64,000 nucleotides of DNA. Origin: Cydia pomonella. Taxonomy: Eukaryota; Arthropoda; Insecta; Lepidoptera; Tortricidae. Location of the stretch: assembly GCF_033807575.1 (NCBI RefSeq), contig NC_084711.1, positions 1,612,001-1,676,000 of the forward strand, in the 5' to 3' direction. A program made the position numbers and the translations under genes. Positions 11,110 through 22,069 of this stretch are shown one piece after another. Numbering within the stretch: position 1 is the first letter of the stretch; each line of letters opens with the position of its first letter. The notes under the pieces are model-generated. The model was not told where the DNA came from, made no database searches, and worked only from the letters and a program-made list of their open reading frames with translations.

Positions 11110-11808
11110 GCTCGTATTTGTGGTAAATATATTTCCCAAGTGTTCGAAGATTCGTGTTCAAAGAACAAATATTGCATCATGCTACACGTTATAACATGAG
11201 AAAATGATATTTTAAGCTAAATAAAATATGTAATGGTAATAAATATATCGTAGTAAATAAATTAGTCCGCGTAATTTTAGGCGACACTGTAATTTTATGT
11301 CTAAATAATATATGGAGCCTTGCGTTAGACCATTGCTTATTAATAGATAGTTACCACCCTAAGCTAAAATCGTGCAATATGGACGAAATGGACAAGAAAG
11401 GCCGACCCCGATTTTCATGTTAACTTTTACACATTCACTGCCAGCAACCGCTATATAGTTCTCTGTTCGGAATAGGCCCTTTTCGCTACATACGCTTTTT
11501 CCCCGTGTTATCGGTTACGTTCGTAGTGCATAGCTCGTGCTGGCACAGAATGTGTTAATTTCATTTTCAATTCAATAACTACACTATTATTCTTACTAAC
11601 AGTGTCAGGTCGGCCTATGCTCAGTCCATATTTCTTCATTACTCCGATATTGCAGGTTATGTGAAGCGAATAGACTACCTCCTATAAATCCCGTATTATG
11701 AAACTTATACGAAAACTCGAGGTGAACAGGCATACTAATAAAGTTATATACCACCGCACCATTGCTAACTCACAAAATTGTAGATATACAAAAACAGCTC
11801 ATAATTAC
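11110..11808. other. Unassigned DNA
   Basis: No recognisable gene or repeat end; AT-rich with a slightly GC-richer patch at 11390-11560. Confidence 0.4.
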
Positions 11809-11938
11809 TGACGACCATGATAAGGGAATGCTCCCGGTACTGAATTCGTATGGCGAGAACCGGGAATTCCTGGTTCCGGTACTGTATTTGTATACAAAAC
11901 CGGTTCCGAGAGCACTCCCTAATAATCATGATAGTCAT
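11809..11938. mobile_element. MITE-like inverted repeat, 'AGGGAGTGCTC' type
   Basis: Left TGACGACCATGATAAGGGA pairs imperfectly with right TCCCTAATAATCATGATAG. Inside are GGTACTG, CCGGTTCC and GGAATTCC stretches in both orientations. The two CCGGT-containing halves look like arms of a palindromic non-autonomous element. The small open frame across it is incidental. Confidence 0.5.
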
Positions 11939-11944
11939 GCAGAG

Positions 11945-13270
11945 ATCATAGTAGTGGATGCAACTGAACTAAGCGTTTGCGTTCATATATACTTAATTAC
12001 TATGGGAGTGAATATATGCGCTTCTTATACCTCTCGTGTCGAATGATAGTTCATTTTTATATGGAATAGCTGTCACATGAACTTTTGTAGACATTGTTGT
12101 AAGTTAAGTACATTGATTTATTTAGACATATATCATTTAAGTAATAGAAATACGGTAAAAACATATCTTTTTTAAATAATTCGTATGATAATTAAAATAT
12201 ATTTTACCATAGTTCTTTTGTGTAGTTTGACATTTAGAGACTGTATACATTTGTAATAAGGTATCTAATATTTAATGGATTCCATATTTGTAATTGTATT
12301 TTGGTAATTTTTATTGCTTTTAAAAATTTTACATGTAAAAGTGATCCTGTGTCCTATTTGCTAAATAAATATTTGATGGTTGAGACTTAAAGGAACTGTT
12401 AGAGACTATCATTTGACGCGAAAGGTATTCAAAGTCGTTCTAAATGCTCAATCTACTGGGGAAGTAAATGATCGACGAAGCATTTTGAATTTTATTGCAA
12501 ACAGCTAGTTCTTCGCTTGAGTAAATATGCATGTTATGTTTGAGCTCCGCCTGTTCTTTGTGCCATTTTCTTTACCTCGCCGTGCTGTGCATATTTACAT
12601 TTTGCATGAATAATGTTTCAACTTTCAAGCACTTACCTGTGCGATTTTCTATATTCTAGATTTCTTTAAGTTCAGAACTTTATGTGCAGATCGTTATCTA
12701 GTTTTATAGGGAAGGTTTTGTCGACAACCAATTTTTTTTTAAATCAACTTTTAATTTTTCGGAAGAAACCAATTACTCACAAAAGCGAGCTAATGTAAAC
12801 CTTACTCGAAAGTGTGAAGGTGACTTTGACAGCGTCCATCATAACAACTATAGTTGTCCTTGGCGCGGTGGGCATGACTAGTAACGACGACTTTAGGTGT
12901 TCTTGGCGTTCAAAAGGTTTAAACAAATATTGGATATGTCGACGAACCTTTTTACTCAATATTTTATCTAAGTTCAGTGTTCTTGTAAACTAGTGAGGTT
13001 ATAAAATCTGTACAACCCCACCAACGGCTAGAGGTTTACGCAGACGCTCATAGTATTTTATCTAAACTGCAGTTTTCTTTCCACTTTGCCGGGAAGCAAT
13101 CTATTTACAGCACTTAATCTCGGTGCAAGAGTTTTGTTGCCCACGATTAAAAGTTTGTGCATAAATCGCACTAGATGGCGCTTTACGATACTGCTATGTG
13201 GAGATTCGCTCTTGTAAGTATCCCGTATGGAAGGTAGGTAAAATTGTTCTGAAGACTTGTGCATTTACTG
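11945..13270. other. Unassigned AT-rich DNA
   Basis: No gene-like frame or repeat end recognised across 1.3 kb. Confidence 0.4.
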
Positions 13271-13271
13271 T

Positions 13272-13293
13272 TACAGTAAGTAAGTAAGTAAGT
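13272..13293 (+). repeat. (AAGT)n microsatellite
   Basis: A GTAAGTAAGTAAGTAAG run. RTE elements in this window end in the same tetranucleotide (33570-33580), so this may be the tail of a lost RTE copy, but no RTE coding sequence is attached. Confidence 0.6.
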
Positions 13294-13797
13294 TTTGTAT
13301 AAAAAAAATAATGGTGGTTAAAGTTGGTAGTAAATATCTACTGCGGAATATATTAAAATTGAAGAATAACATGCCCTTTATGTCAAATATGAGATCTCGA
13401 CTTATGAAGAAAAAGTTAAAAGATGTGAATACATTTGAACAAAATAACTTAAAAAGCACCCCTTATTATGTAGCAACTGTAAGAACATTAAAATATTAAA
13501 TTGGAAAACATTAATGTGTGTAGGGACTTCTTGAATTGCAGTGAATTCTAGTTATTCTCAGAACGCAGCTCGATTAGAACTGAGCGGATGGACATTGCGG
13601 ATATATATTTGCTATCTAATTGTTACTTTTAGTAAAGTACATTACGCATATTTAAAGCAATTTTCCTGTTATAACTCTTACTGCGAAAATAGTTACAAAT
13701 TTACAATGGTGCATTTGAAATCTACGTTCGTGATTTTTTATCGAGAAAAAGTTGTTTAATCTGGTTTCCAATCGATGAAGTAACTACAGAAAGGTAT

Positions 13798-13828
13798 ATC
13801 GAGGGCTTCATGCTAAAGGGGCGTATAA
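13798..13828 (+). repeat. Left terminal inverted repeat of a 5.5-kb block
   Basis: ATCGAGGGCTTCATGCTAAA followed by GGGGCGTATA is matched on the opposite strand at 19276-19306 with about three differences in 31. Both outer edges abut TA dinucleotides. This suggests a DNA element filled by later insertions. Confidence 0.6.
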
Positions 13829-14270
13829 GCAAGAACCCTACTTTTCAGGAGAGACAAAAAACTGAATAACTTTTGTTACAATGTACCGATTGTTCTACAA
13901 TTTTGCATAGAGTATTTAAATTACTGTCTGTTTCATGTGTCATGCCTAGTTTCGTTCTACGTATTCTAAAAAGCAGTAATTATGTAGTTACGCCTCTTTA
14001 CCACGACAGTAATTTCCGACATATAGGTTGAAATTTTTTGAAAAATACTTGAGATTTATGGTCGTATAATTCATTTTTTTTTCTATTCGATAATTTAATC
14101 ATGAAAGGTGGAAATACTGTTAATAATGCAAAATACTTTAAATTTACAGTAATTTAGTCATCATTGTGTAGTTTCTTCTATTTTTTCTGATTTTTATACG
14201 CCCGTCTGGGCTGACGAATCTATCGTGTAAGTATCCTTTATTTGTGGCCGTATAATAGGGCGCCAAATTA
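13829..14270. repeat. Subterminal region with TACGCC-type motifs
   Basis: Contains GTTACGCCTCTTTACC (near 13987), TTATACGCCCGTCTGG (near 14194) and GGCCGTATAATAGGGCGCC (near 14247). Related motifs cluster near the other end (18850-19290). No open frame. Confidence 0.45.
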
Positions 14271-14302
14271 TATTTTGACTAAATATTCATAAATTCATCT
14301 AG

Positions 14303-14394
14303 ATTTTACCATTAAAATTATTCCTGATGGTTTTGATAGTGTCACAACTGTCCACGAGATTAAGCAATGTCGACTCGAGCTGGTTACCGATTGG
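14303..14394 (+). CDS. Possible internal exon, unknown protein
   Basis: After a TCATCTAG acceptor-like site, an open stretch reads FTIKIIPDGFDSVTTV then HEIKQCRLELVTDW, and is followed by a consensus donor GTAAGT at 14395-14400. Codon use looks protein-like compared with neighbours. It lies inside the 13.8-19.3 kb inverted-terminus block, so it could be a transposase exon or a host exon. I do not recognise the family and 92 nt is short enough to occur by chance. Confidence 0.25.
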
Positions 14395-14443
14395 GTAAGT
14401 AACTATTTTGAATTGCCACTTTGAGCATATCAGTGTTTCAATA

Positions 14444-14780
14444 GCCTCCGTGGTCTAATGGTTAGAGCGGTTGTCTCTCGATTCGGAGGTTTCGGGTTCG
14501 AATCCCGGTGGGGACACTGTCAAGTAAAAGTCGCTTTGTGACTTTGTGAGACTATTCCCGGTTTGGCTAGGACATTGTAGGCTGAATCACCTGATTGTCC
14601 GAAAAGTAAGATGATTCTGTGTTTCGGAAGGCACGGTGTAAAGTCGTTGGTTCCGGCTGCTATCTATCCGGTGGTGCTCGTCATGAGAGCCATGTCAGAG
14701 GCCTTTGGCGACTCAATAACTCTAACACCAGGGTTTTTAAGGTACATCAATCTTACAACCCACACGATGAGAAGAAGTGT
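14444..14780 (+). mobile_element. tRNA-derived SINE, near full length
   Basis: The head has an A box TGGTCTAATGG (14451-14461) and B box GGTTCGAATCC (14495-14505), so it carries an internal pol III promoter. A long tRNA-unrelated body follows (CCCGGTTTGGCTAGGACATT, TTCCGGCTGCTATC, GTCATGAGAGCCATGTCAG) and it ends ACACGATGAGAAGAAG. It encodes nothing and would rely on a LINE for mobility. Short open frames across the body are artefacts. Confidence 0.8.
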
Positions 14781-14784
14781 TTCA

Positions 14785-15455
14785 AAAGACAATCACGCCG
14801 CTTATTCTGATTTTTGCCTATAATAGCAGTCGTTTAGCACTTCGCTGGGAGCTAGAGTTAAGACGTGTGGGCTTACTTAAGAAAACTGACTTAACTGAAT
14901 TCCAATAAGATCATTTTTACTATTTGTGATAGTAGGTAAATGGTAGTCGCTCAAAAGTCGAGTAGTACAAAACGATTTTATAGAAAAGAATAAAATTGAA
15001 ATTGGTAGTAAAGGATGCATGGAAATTGCTAAGACAACACAATGACAGCTTTACTAAAAAAGCAGTCAAGAAACAATCAAACGATTAAATTTAGAGTGCA
15101 TTAACTAAAACAAAAGGTTAAAGTTAAAACGTATCAAAACTTGTATTCAGACAATAAACATTACTCCTTCTTTAATGGTACCATGGTAACTAAATTATAA
15201 CTATCTTAAACAATAAAATATTAATCAATACTTCTAAACAAATAAATACGACATCATTTATCGTCATTTCATAAAAAGAAACAATATTAAATCTTCTGTA
15301 CTAATAAACCTAAAAGTAGTTTAGCTAACAACTTAACTCATTTACGTCTCCATCAAATTATAACAGAGGAATGTTACACTTAAGAATTACTACCACCCCG
15401 ACGGAGGACGAGTGGCTACAGAAATATGAGGTAATCTTCCTACACCTTACCTTAC
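14785..15455. other. Unassigned AT-rich DNA before the LINE
   Basis: No gene-like content. The stretch from 15382 to 15455 is less AT-rich and may be degraded LINE sequence. Confidence 0.4.
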
Positions 15456-15498
15456 CTCTTACAGCTTAAACAGCTTTGACTCCTACAAATCTTCAGGA

Positions 15499-16395
15499 AT
15501 GGATGGGATCTTCCCTGCGCTTCTTAAATGGGGTGGGAAGCATCTCACTCTGAAGCTGACCATCGTTCTGCGCGCCTGTCTGGCTCACTGGTACGTGCCG
15601 AAGCAATGGAGGGAGGTCAAAGTTATCTTTATACCGAAACCAGGTAAAAACGACTACTCGGACCCCAAATCCTTCAGGCCCATCAGCCTGACCTCTTTCA
15701 TGTTGAAAACATTAGAGAGGTTGTGTGACAGGTACCTTAGAGAGAGGGTGCAAATTCATGTGCCCTTGCATCCAAACCAATATGCCTACAGCCCTGGCAA
15801 ATCTACAGAATCGGCACTTCACGCAGTAGTAAGTAAAATTGAGGTGGCGGTCAAAAACAGATCCATGTGCTTAGGAACCTTCATAGATATAGAAAGGGCT
15901 TTCGACAGGACCAGGTTCAGTAGCATTACAGCAGCACTGGTAAGACATGGCGCGAATGCAGTTATGACAGAATGGATAAACAACATGTTGAGCCAACGAA
16001 CCATCAAACTCGGGACGGGCGAAACACAGCAGGCATTAATGGCAAAAGGATGCCCCCAAGGAGGAGGCCTATCGCCACTACTATGGAACCTTGTGGTGAA
16101 TGACCTGATCACCACACTAAACAATAATCACTATTACACAATCGGCTATGCTGACGACATAGTAATACTGACGAGCGGCAATCATGCAGGTACGGTATGC
16201 GATGTTACCCGCTCTGCACTAGCCATCGTGGAACACTGGTGTTTTAACAACGAACTCTCAGACAATCCCAACAAAACTGAGCTGGTTATGTTCACCAACA
16301 AACACTTCCGCCTGTTCGACACTGAACTCCAACTATCTGCGGAAGTAAAGTATTTAGGGGTAATTGGGACCGTGCGAAGTGCGTGGTGGGGGTAA
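15499..16395 (+). pseudogene. LINE reverse transcriptase domain fragment
   Basis: The open frame covers fingers and palm. It has IPKPGKNDY and SFRPISLTS early, motif A as FIDIERAFD (Asp codons at 15886 and 15904), GCPQGGGLSPLLWNLVVNDL, and the catalytic YADD at residues 217-220 (16147-16158). Both palm aspartate motifs are intact, so inactivation comes from truncation and from the insert after KYLGVI, not from active-site loss. The first ATG is internal to the homology (SFDSYKSSG precedes it), so it is not the true start. The last ~10 residues belong to the insert. Confidence 0.85.
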
Positions 16396-17070
16396 GTAAA
16401 GCGATCCCAGCGCATAAGGTGGTAAAAATTTGAACTAACTGCGGATAACGTCTTTAACATTTCGTACAATTATATGGCTCGAAATGAAACTTTGATTTAC
16501 GATTACTCCTGAAATATTCATTTAAATTGAATGGTGTAAGGGACCATTGCAATCTGTATGAAATGCTTAATATAACTAACGTATTTATTTTGATAATTGT
16601 TAATAATGTATCCATGTAAATAGCTTTGCAAATGCCACATATTACGTGATCTTTTTCTAGAAGTTAAGAATGGATATAGTAAGTTATCCTTAAAAGATAG
16701 ACATTTAACATCGCGGACTTTTTTGTAGACCTATGAATGAGAAACAACCCCACCATACGTTGTGTTGTTATAGCTCAAACGGATTAGGCAGCGTTTTCGA
16801 TTAAAGCTCCTAGCCAGCGTGAGATTTTCCGACAACATCGTTATATTTCAAACAATTTACACAAAACCTTAACAAGTTATATACTTAAGCCTTCCTCAAG
16901 AATCACTCTATTGATAGATGAAAGTCGTATGAAAATCCGTTCAGTAGTTTTTAGTTTTAGAGTAGTTTTATAAGATGTAGTGAATTGACGTTTTCCCCTA
17001 GACTTGCGGACACTAGGTTGCGTGACAGTCGTGCACGCTCCCAATACTTGACAGCAAATTGAATTAGAGC
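16367..17070. mobile_element. ~700-bp insertion inside the LINE
   Basis: The LINE frame stops after KYLGVI and resumes with HLNGKIDKATVV. The DNA between is AT-rich, non-coding and unlike LINE sequence. Near its right end, CCTTCCTCAAGAATCACTC followed by AAAATCCGTTCAGTAGTTTT resembles a 3' region common to lepidopteran repeats. I could not define terminal repeats or a target duplication, and some LINE sequence seems lost at the junction. Confidence 0.5.
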
Positions 17071-18715
17071 AATCACCTAAACGGCAAAATTGACAAAGCC
17101 ACAGTCGTAATCTGGCAATGTCGTAGGATAGTGGGTAGAACCTGGGGGCTAACCCCAAAGATAACTCTATGGCTTTACCAGGCAGCCATGCGACCAATAA
17201 TAAGCTACAGTGCGATAGTTTGGTGACCACGCACCACACTATCCGTAGTTGAAGCTGAACTACAACGAATCCAGAGGTTGGCCTGTATGGCGACCACGGG
17301 CTGCATGAGGACAATACCAACCGCGGCCCTGGAAGCCTTACTGAGCCTGCCGCCGCTGCACCTCTTTATACAACAGGAAGCGCTAGCTACGGCGGTACGT
17401 CTCAAAAAATCTAATCTCTGGAGACCACCTAGGGTACCACACACCGAGATCCTCTACGAGGCGATAGGTAAGGAACCGCTAATAGAAGCGGTGACTGACA
17501 GGATACCCAGACAATTCGTCTTCGACAAGAAATTAAGATACAGTTACACGAAGAACCTCGTGAAGGACTCAACCCATGAGAGCTGAGAATCATCACGGAT
17601 GGATCAAAGACAAGGTCAGGCACTGGCGCTGGAGTATTCTCAGAGGACCTAAACATACATATCTCAACACCACTAGGACTTGACTAGGTGCCCACAACAC
17701 AGTCTTCCAGGCAGAATTGGCATCATAATAGCAGCACACGAAATCGCCTCAAGGAAAGTATTGGACTACTCCATCCGCATACTCTCTGATAGTTAGCCAG
17801 TACTACAAGCTCTGCAAAGTTATACTTTGACCTCAGGGCCGAGATCCTCTACGAGGCGATAGGTAAGGAACCGCTAATAGAAGCGGTGACTGACAGGATA
17901 CCCAGACAATTCGTCTTCGACAAGAAATTAAGATACAGTTACACGAAGAACCTCGTGAAGGACTCAACCCATGAGAGCTGAGAATCTTCACGGATGGATC
18001 AAAGACAAGGTCGGGCACTGGCGCTGGAGTATTCTCAGAGGACCTAAACATGCATATCTCAACACCACTAGGACTTGACTAGGTGCCCACAACACAGTCT
18101 TCCAGGCAGAATTGGCATCATAATGGCAGCACACGCAATCGCCTCAAGGAAAGTATTGGACTACTCCATCCGCATACTATCTGATAGTTGGCCAGTACTA
18201 CAAGCTCTGCAAAGTTATACTTTGACCTCAGGGCTAATCTACAAATGCCACAAAGCTCTGTCAGAGGTAAGCACCACCATCAGCTTAACTCTGCAGTGGA
18301 TCACGGGACACAGCAACTCGCGAGAGAACGATGCGGCCGACATATTGGCGAGACGATGTTCGGAACTGAGGGTGGCAGGACCGGAGCCAATTATTCCTCT
18401 GCCTTATGCCTGGCTCCGGAACATGCTGCGACACAACACCAAGGTAAAACACCAACCGTACTGGTCTAACCTAGGCACGTGCAGGCAGGCGAAGGAAGCC
18501 CTCCCGACAATCGACCCCGGTTTGTCGAGGAGGCTGAGACAGCTGAAGAGGCCACAGGTCCGGCTTTTGACTGGGGCAATAACCGGCCACGCCCCACTAA
18601 ACAAACACCTACTAACCCTACGTGTTACAGATAGCTCCCTCTGCAGAGAGTACTTGGAGGCAGAGGAGACAGCCGCCCACGTCATTCTTGAATGCCCAGG
18701 GCAGAGCCATCAGCA
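17071..18715 (+). pseudogene. LINE post-RT and RNase H region, broken
   Basis: The frame reads PIISYSAIVW then a stop, and later RIITDGSKTRSGTGAGVF (first RNase H Asp), LDYSIRILSDSWPVLQAL (further Asp) and LQWITGHSNSRENDAADI (His and last Asp). It ends with a LRVTDSSLCREYLEAEETAA block and HVILECPG, a typical Cys/His-containing LINE tail. These pieces lie in different frames with several stops. The 395-bp duplication (17444-18233) is not a multiple of three and adds a further frame break. Confidence 0.75.
17444..18233 (+). repeat. 395-bp direct tandem duplication
   Basis: 17444-17838 and 17839-18233 are the same sequence, both starting CCGAGATCCTCTACGAGG. I count roughly seven single-base differences by eye. 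Both copies share the LINE's stops and frameshifts, so duplication followed inactivation. Confidence 0.9.
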
Positions 18716-18844
18716 TCAGAGCACTTTATTATTATTATTCGCACGAGATGCACACCATACTGTAACGCACTAGACACTGACTGAGAGACAGGAGGCCCTA
18801 GTGCGCTTACCCGTTTGACAGAAAGGGATAGCAATATGCGGCAA

Positions 18845-19275
18845 TCAAGGACGCTGTCTCCGCGCCCCTTTGGCCCGGCATTATTTGAAGGCCAACGTAA
18901 TTCTTGTACGGTCGTATGTTCATACGCCTCTTTGCCGCGACGCACTTTGAGGATAGTTGGTAAAAGTTTATGGTCGTATGTATGTACGCCTATATAGCGT
19001 GACACTATTTGGTGGTTCGCACTGTCACGTGAGAGAAGTATGTACGTACGCCTTTATACTCCGATGAATATCGGGGACTGAATGAAAATATCACTTATAC
19101 GCCTTCAGTACGGCTTTTTGGAACGACATAAAATTATGACTGTCTGTTATACGCCAAATGATTTTTTAATTATTTACTTAACTAATTGTTATGATAAAAT
19201 TATGAAAAAAATTGTGCTTACGTATTGTTACAAGACGAATACGATGCCGTTAAAAACGAAAAATGGCATTTTTGC
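18845..19275. repeat. Cluster of TACGCC-type motifs (right subterminal)
   Basis: TNTACGCC-like motifs appear near 18921, 18984, 19048, 19098 and 19149, often continuing CTCTTTGCC or a variant, with GCGCCCCTTTGGCCCGG near 18861. Spacing is about 50-65 bp. Related motifs occur at the other end of the block (13.8-14.27 kb). Confidence 0.55.
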
Positions 19276-19306
19276 GTATACGCCCCTTTGGCCTGAAGCC
19301 CTCGAT
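19276..19306 (-). repeat. Right terminal inverted repeat of the 5.5-kb block
   Basis: TATACGCCCCTTTGGCCTGA followed by AGCCCTCGAT is the complement of 13798-13828 with about three mismatches and is followed by TA. Confidence 0.6.
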
Positions 19307-19384
19307 ATATTGCTATTCATATTTTTGGTAACAGTAATATAAAATAAATATAATGAATAAAATAAAATAATGAATATTATAGGA

Positions 19385-19625
19385 CATTATTACACAAATT
19401 GACTAAGTCCCACAGTAAGCTCAATAAGGCTTGTGTTGAGGGTACTTAGACAACGATATATATAATATATAAATATTTATAAATACCTAAATACATAGAA
19501 AACACCCATGACTCAGGAACAAATATCCATGCTCATCACACGAATAAATGCCCTTACCAGGATTTGAACCCGGGACCATCGGCTTCGTAGGCGGGGTCAC
19601 TACCCACTAGGCCAAACTGGTCGTC
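19385..19625 (-). mobile_element. tRNA-derived SINE, widespread type
   Basis: The minus strand starts with an A box TGGCCTAGTGG (19604-19614) and B box GGTTCAAATCC (19560-19570). The body runs through GACTCAGGAACAAATATCC (plus strand) and a variable AT-rich part to a tail with CACAAGCCTTATTGAGCTTA on the minus strand. Partial copies lie at 42889, 49500, 51640, 53035/53390, 56950 and 57138, making it the most frequent SINE here. Non-coding. Confidence 0.8.
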
Positions 19626-19901
19626 AAATATGATCTAAAAAAGCGCTAAAATCTTCTGGTCTAACTCTGCCTGGTACTTTAATTATTGAAGCCATGTCTA
19701 AAAATGATTAGTTATTTAACTTACTTGTCTTATTTCAGTTTCAACGCCGTTGGACAGGAAGTGTGTTTGTTTCAGGTTAGGTGCTAGCAGTTGCCTGTGA
19801 ACAAAAGAAATAAAGTTAATTTTTGAAAGACATATACCTAATAAATTAGCAGAATCTGTTTACAGTTTAACCTCGTAAGGAGCATTGTGCATTACAATGT
19901 A

Positions 19902-20024
19902 CAGTCAGCGTCAAATACTTTGTAGCAGTCAAAGTGGCCAAATAGTTCGGTACACCATACTAAATATAGGGTGTACCGAACTATTTGGCTACTTTGGTTG
20001 CTACAAAGTATTTGACGCTGACTG
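19902..20024. mobile_element. TA-flanked MITE, 'CAGTCAGCGTCAAATACTTT' type
   Basis: A 123-bp palindrome between TA dinucleotides (19900-19901, 20025-20026). Arms begin CAGTCAGCGTCAAATACTTT and extend to GTTCGGTACACC around a short AT-rich loop, nearly perfect. TA target fits a Tc1/mariner-type non-autonomous element. A half copy lies at 59450-59520. Confidence 0.85.
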
Positions 20025-20109
20025 TACACTCCTTTTCAATCTTATTAGAATCTTTCATGAACTATAGTTTATTAAATATTATTTTATACTCATAGTGTTG
20101 TGTTCCTGC

Positions 20110-20215
20110 TGGTGAGTAAGGTTGCAAGAGCTCAACGAGGGGGGGGTCGGGTTTAGCTTACCATCAGGCGGGCCGTATACTTGTTTGCCACCGACGTAGT
20201 ATAAAAAAAAATTCA
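20110..20215 (+). mobile_element. LINE 3' end with A-rich tail
   Basis: TTACCATCAGGCGGGCCGTA then TTGTTTGCCACCGACGTAG and ATAAAAAAAAA is a standard lepidopteran LINE 3' end. Preceded by a run of eight G. No coding sequence is left. Confidence 0.65.
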
Positions 20216-20439
20216 GGTATTGTCTTGTTAATGTTAAACGCTGTTGCTTGGTGCAATGATCGCAAGTAATGCAACTGAAACATGTATCGTTTTTGTTGTC
20301 TTAATAGTTCGCACTTGCTCGCTTTGTTTCGTCATGGTTGGGCAGTGTTTACTTTCTGTTTTAACATAATGTTATTCTTACAACATTGGTTCCACTTTTC
20401 AGAATGACAACGGCCACGTGGTTCAAGGGAACCACGTTT

Positions 20440-20560
20440 TTTCGACATTTTATTTGGCACAATCAGATTAGGACCAACCTCGAAATCTCTCGAACAGTCA
20501 TGAAATTGGTATGTATATTAATTAACGTCCCCTTTTTCATGCCCGCGCCATTTCACATTT
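20440..20560 (+). repeat. Dispersed repeat holding an unoccupied insertion site
   Basis: The segment CAATCAGATTAGGACCAACC through GAACAGTCATGAAATTGG and on to CCCCTTTTTCATGCCCG corresponds, complemented, to the DNA on both sides of the foldback at 21475-23552. It is the uninterrupted form of that host repeat, about 1 kb upstream. Confidence 0.65.
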
Positions 20561-22069
20561 GGGGACCTTGAGAAATCGCAGCCATCTTGGAAAATGTGTA
20601 CCATCCTTCATCATCATCTTTATGAAAATATAGTGTAAGGCAACATTAAAGCTTATTAATTTCTACAGAAAAAAGTCCGGTATATCTTTGCGGAAAAAAT
20701 ACATCTTGTTATAGAAAATACTTGCTGAATCTAAGTTTAACGCTTTTTCACTTCCATGGGACATTCTCTTAATAGGAAACTCGGAGGAATATGAATTTCA
20801 CTTTTGACTATACATTTGTACGTGATCTAACCCAATATTAACATTTTACTCGACTGCGACTTAACCAGAAAGTAGGGTTATGGGTTTAAGTACTGATGAT
20901 TCAATACACCCTGTAGCTTAGGATACTGGACGGATTTTTTTAAATGACGTATCGGTAGATACCTCTTACCCTGCACAACTTGTTTACACTTGTTTTATTA
21001 CAGAAAAATTAAACCAACCGCCTTGAGAGGACTCCGAATATTAAATCATATTTTTTCTTCTGGCGCCTAAACTATTTAGCGGATTTAAAATCGAATAAAC
21101 ATTCGTAGATCCATAATTAGCAGGTACACGAGTGCTACGCAATACAAAGTTACTAAAATTAATGGAAGAAAGCTTTTTAGGGCTAAATAATGTAATAGCA
21201 AAAACAGATTTTAGGTCTTAAATGGGGTTTAAACATTAGTAATTAAATTTCACTACTACAATTTCTGGGATCCCGGTTTGCGTGTCTTAAAATTTGAGCT
21301 TCGGGGACCATGAGGATAAGACGGCATATGAAAAAGTATGCGACTTATTTGTTTTTTCTTTTTTTCTCTTTAGCTATGGATTTAATATGAATATTGTGTA
21401 AGAAGAAGTGAAAGCTTATTGCCATGCCCACACCGGGCATGAAAAAGGGGCCTTTAATTTATGTACATACCAAAGGGTGTAGCAGGATAGCCTAGGAAAA
21501 ATTGCCCCCAGCGATTTTGGGCCGAAACTGTAATCAAACGATGCCTTTTGGGGAGGTTATACTCTGCACAAAGTTTCATCCCTCTGTTACCCCCTGGGGG
21601 TGAAAAACACCCGATTAACCCCAAAACTGTTTTAATTATTTTTTCCTAAACTATGAAAGTGACGAATTTCAAATTTCGTACAAATATTAATAAGACTAAA
21701 AGCTATGTGCTAAAAAAATATTAACCCCCTAACCATTGAAATTCTTGTAAAAAAAACAAAAATAAAAAAAGAATCAACCTGTATATCAAGTTTGGCTCAT
21801 GGTACCACACCATTTTTTTTTTCAAAAATGAACCAGTTTATATTCTACATGATACAAAAGTTTCATGGACCTACTCCAGAAGGAACATTGCGAAATTAAT
21901 ATGTATTGGCTCTTTGGTGCGTACTATTCATTGAACTCCCACTAAGAGCCTTGCATTATTAATAAACAATGGCTTGCGATCGGACCGCTGGCGCTGCTCG
22001 TGCCCGATTTGAAAAAGGTGGGGATAAAGAAGTATGAATCAAACTCATTTGTATTTATAAAAACATTTT

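Larger units (their letters stand above)
15460..18716 (+). mobile_element. Non-LTR retrotransposon with RNase H, degenerate
   Basis: Homology runs through reverse transcriptase (15460-16366), a ~700-bp foreign insert (16367-17070), the post-RT region (17071-17440), a duplicated RNase H N-terminal part (17444-18233) and RNase H plus C-terminal tail (18234-18716). The RNase H domain and sequence style suggest the I/LOA/R1 group of LINEs; the exact clade is not certain. Stops and frame changes lie in every segment after the palm domain. No endonuclease ORF is recognisable upstream, so this is a 5'-truncated dead copy. Confidence 0.8.

Noticed and set aside
14444..14516. Functional tRNA gene
   Set aside because: Boxes are good but the sequence continues into a long SINE body and the acceptor stem pairs poorly.
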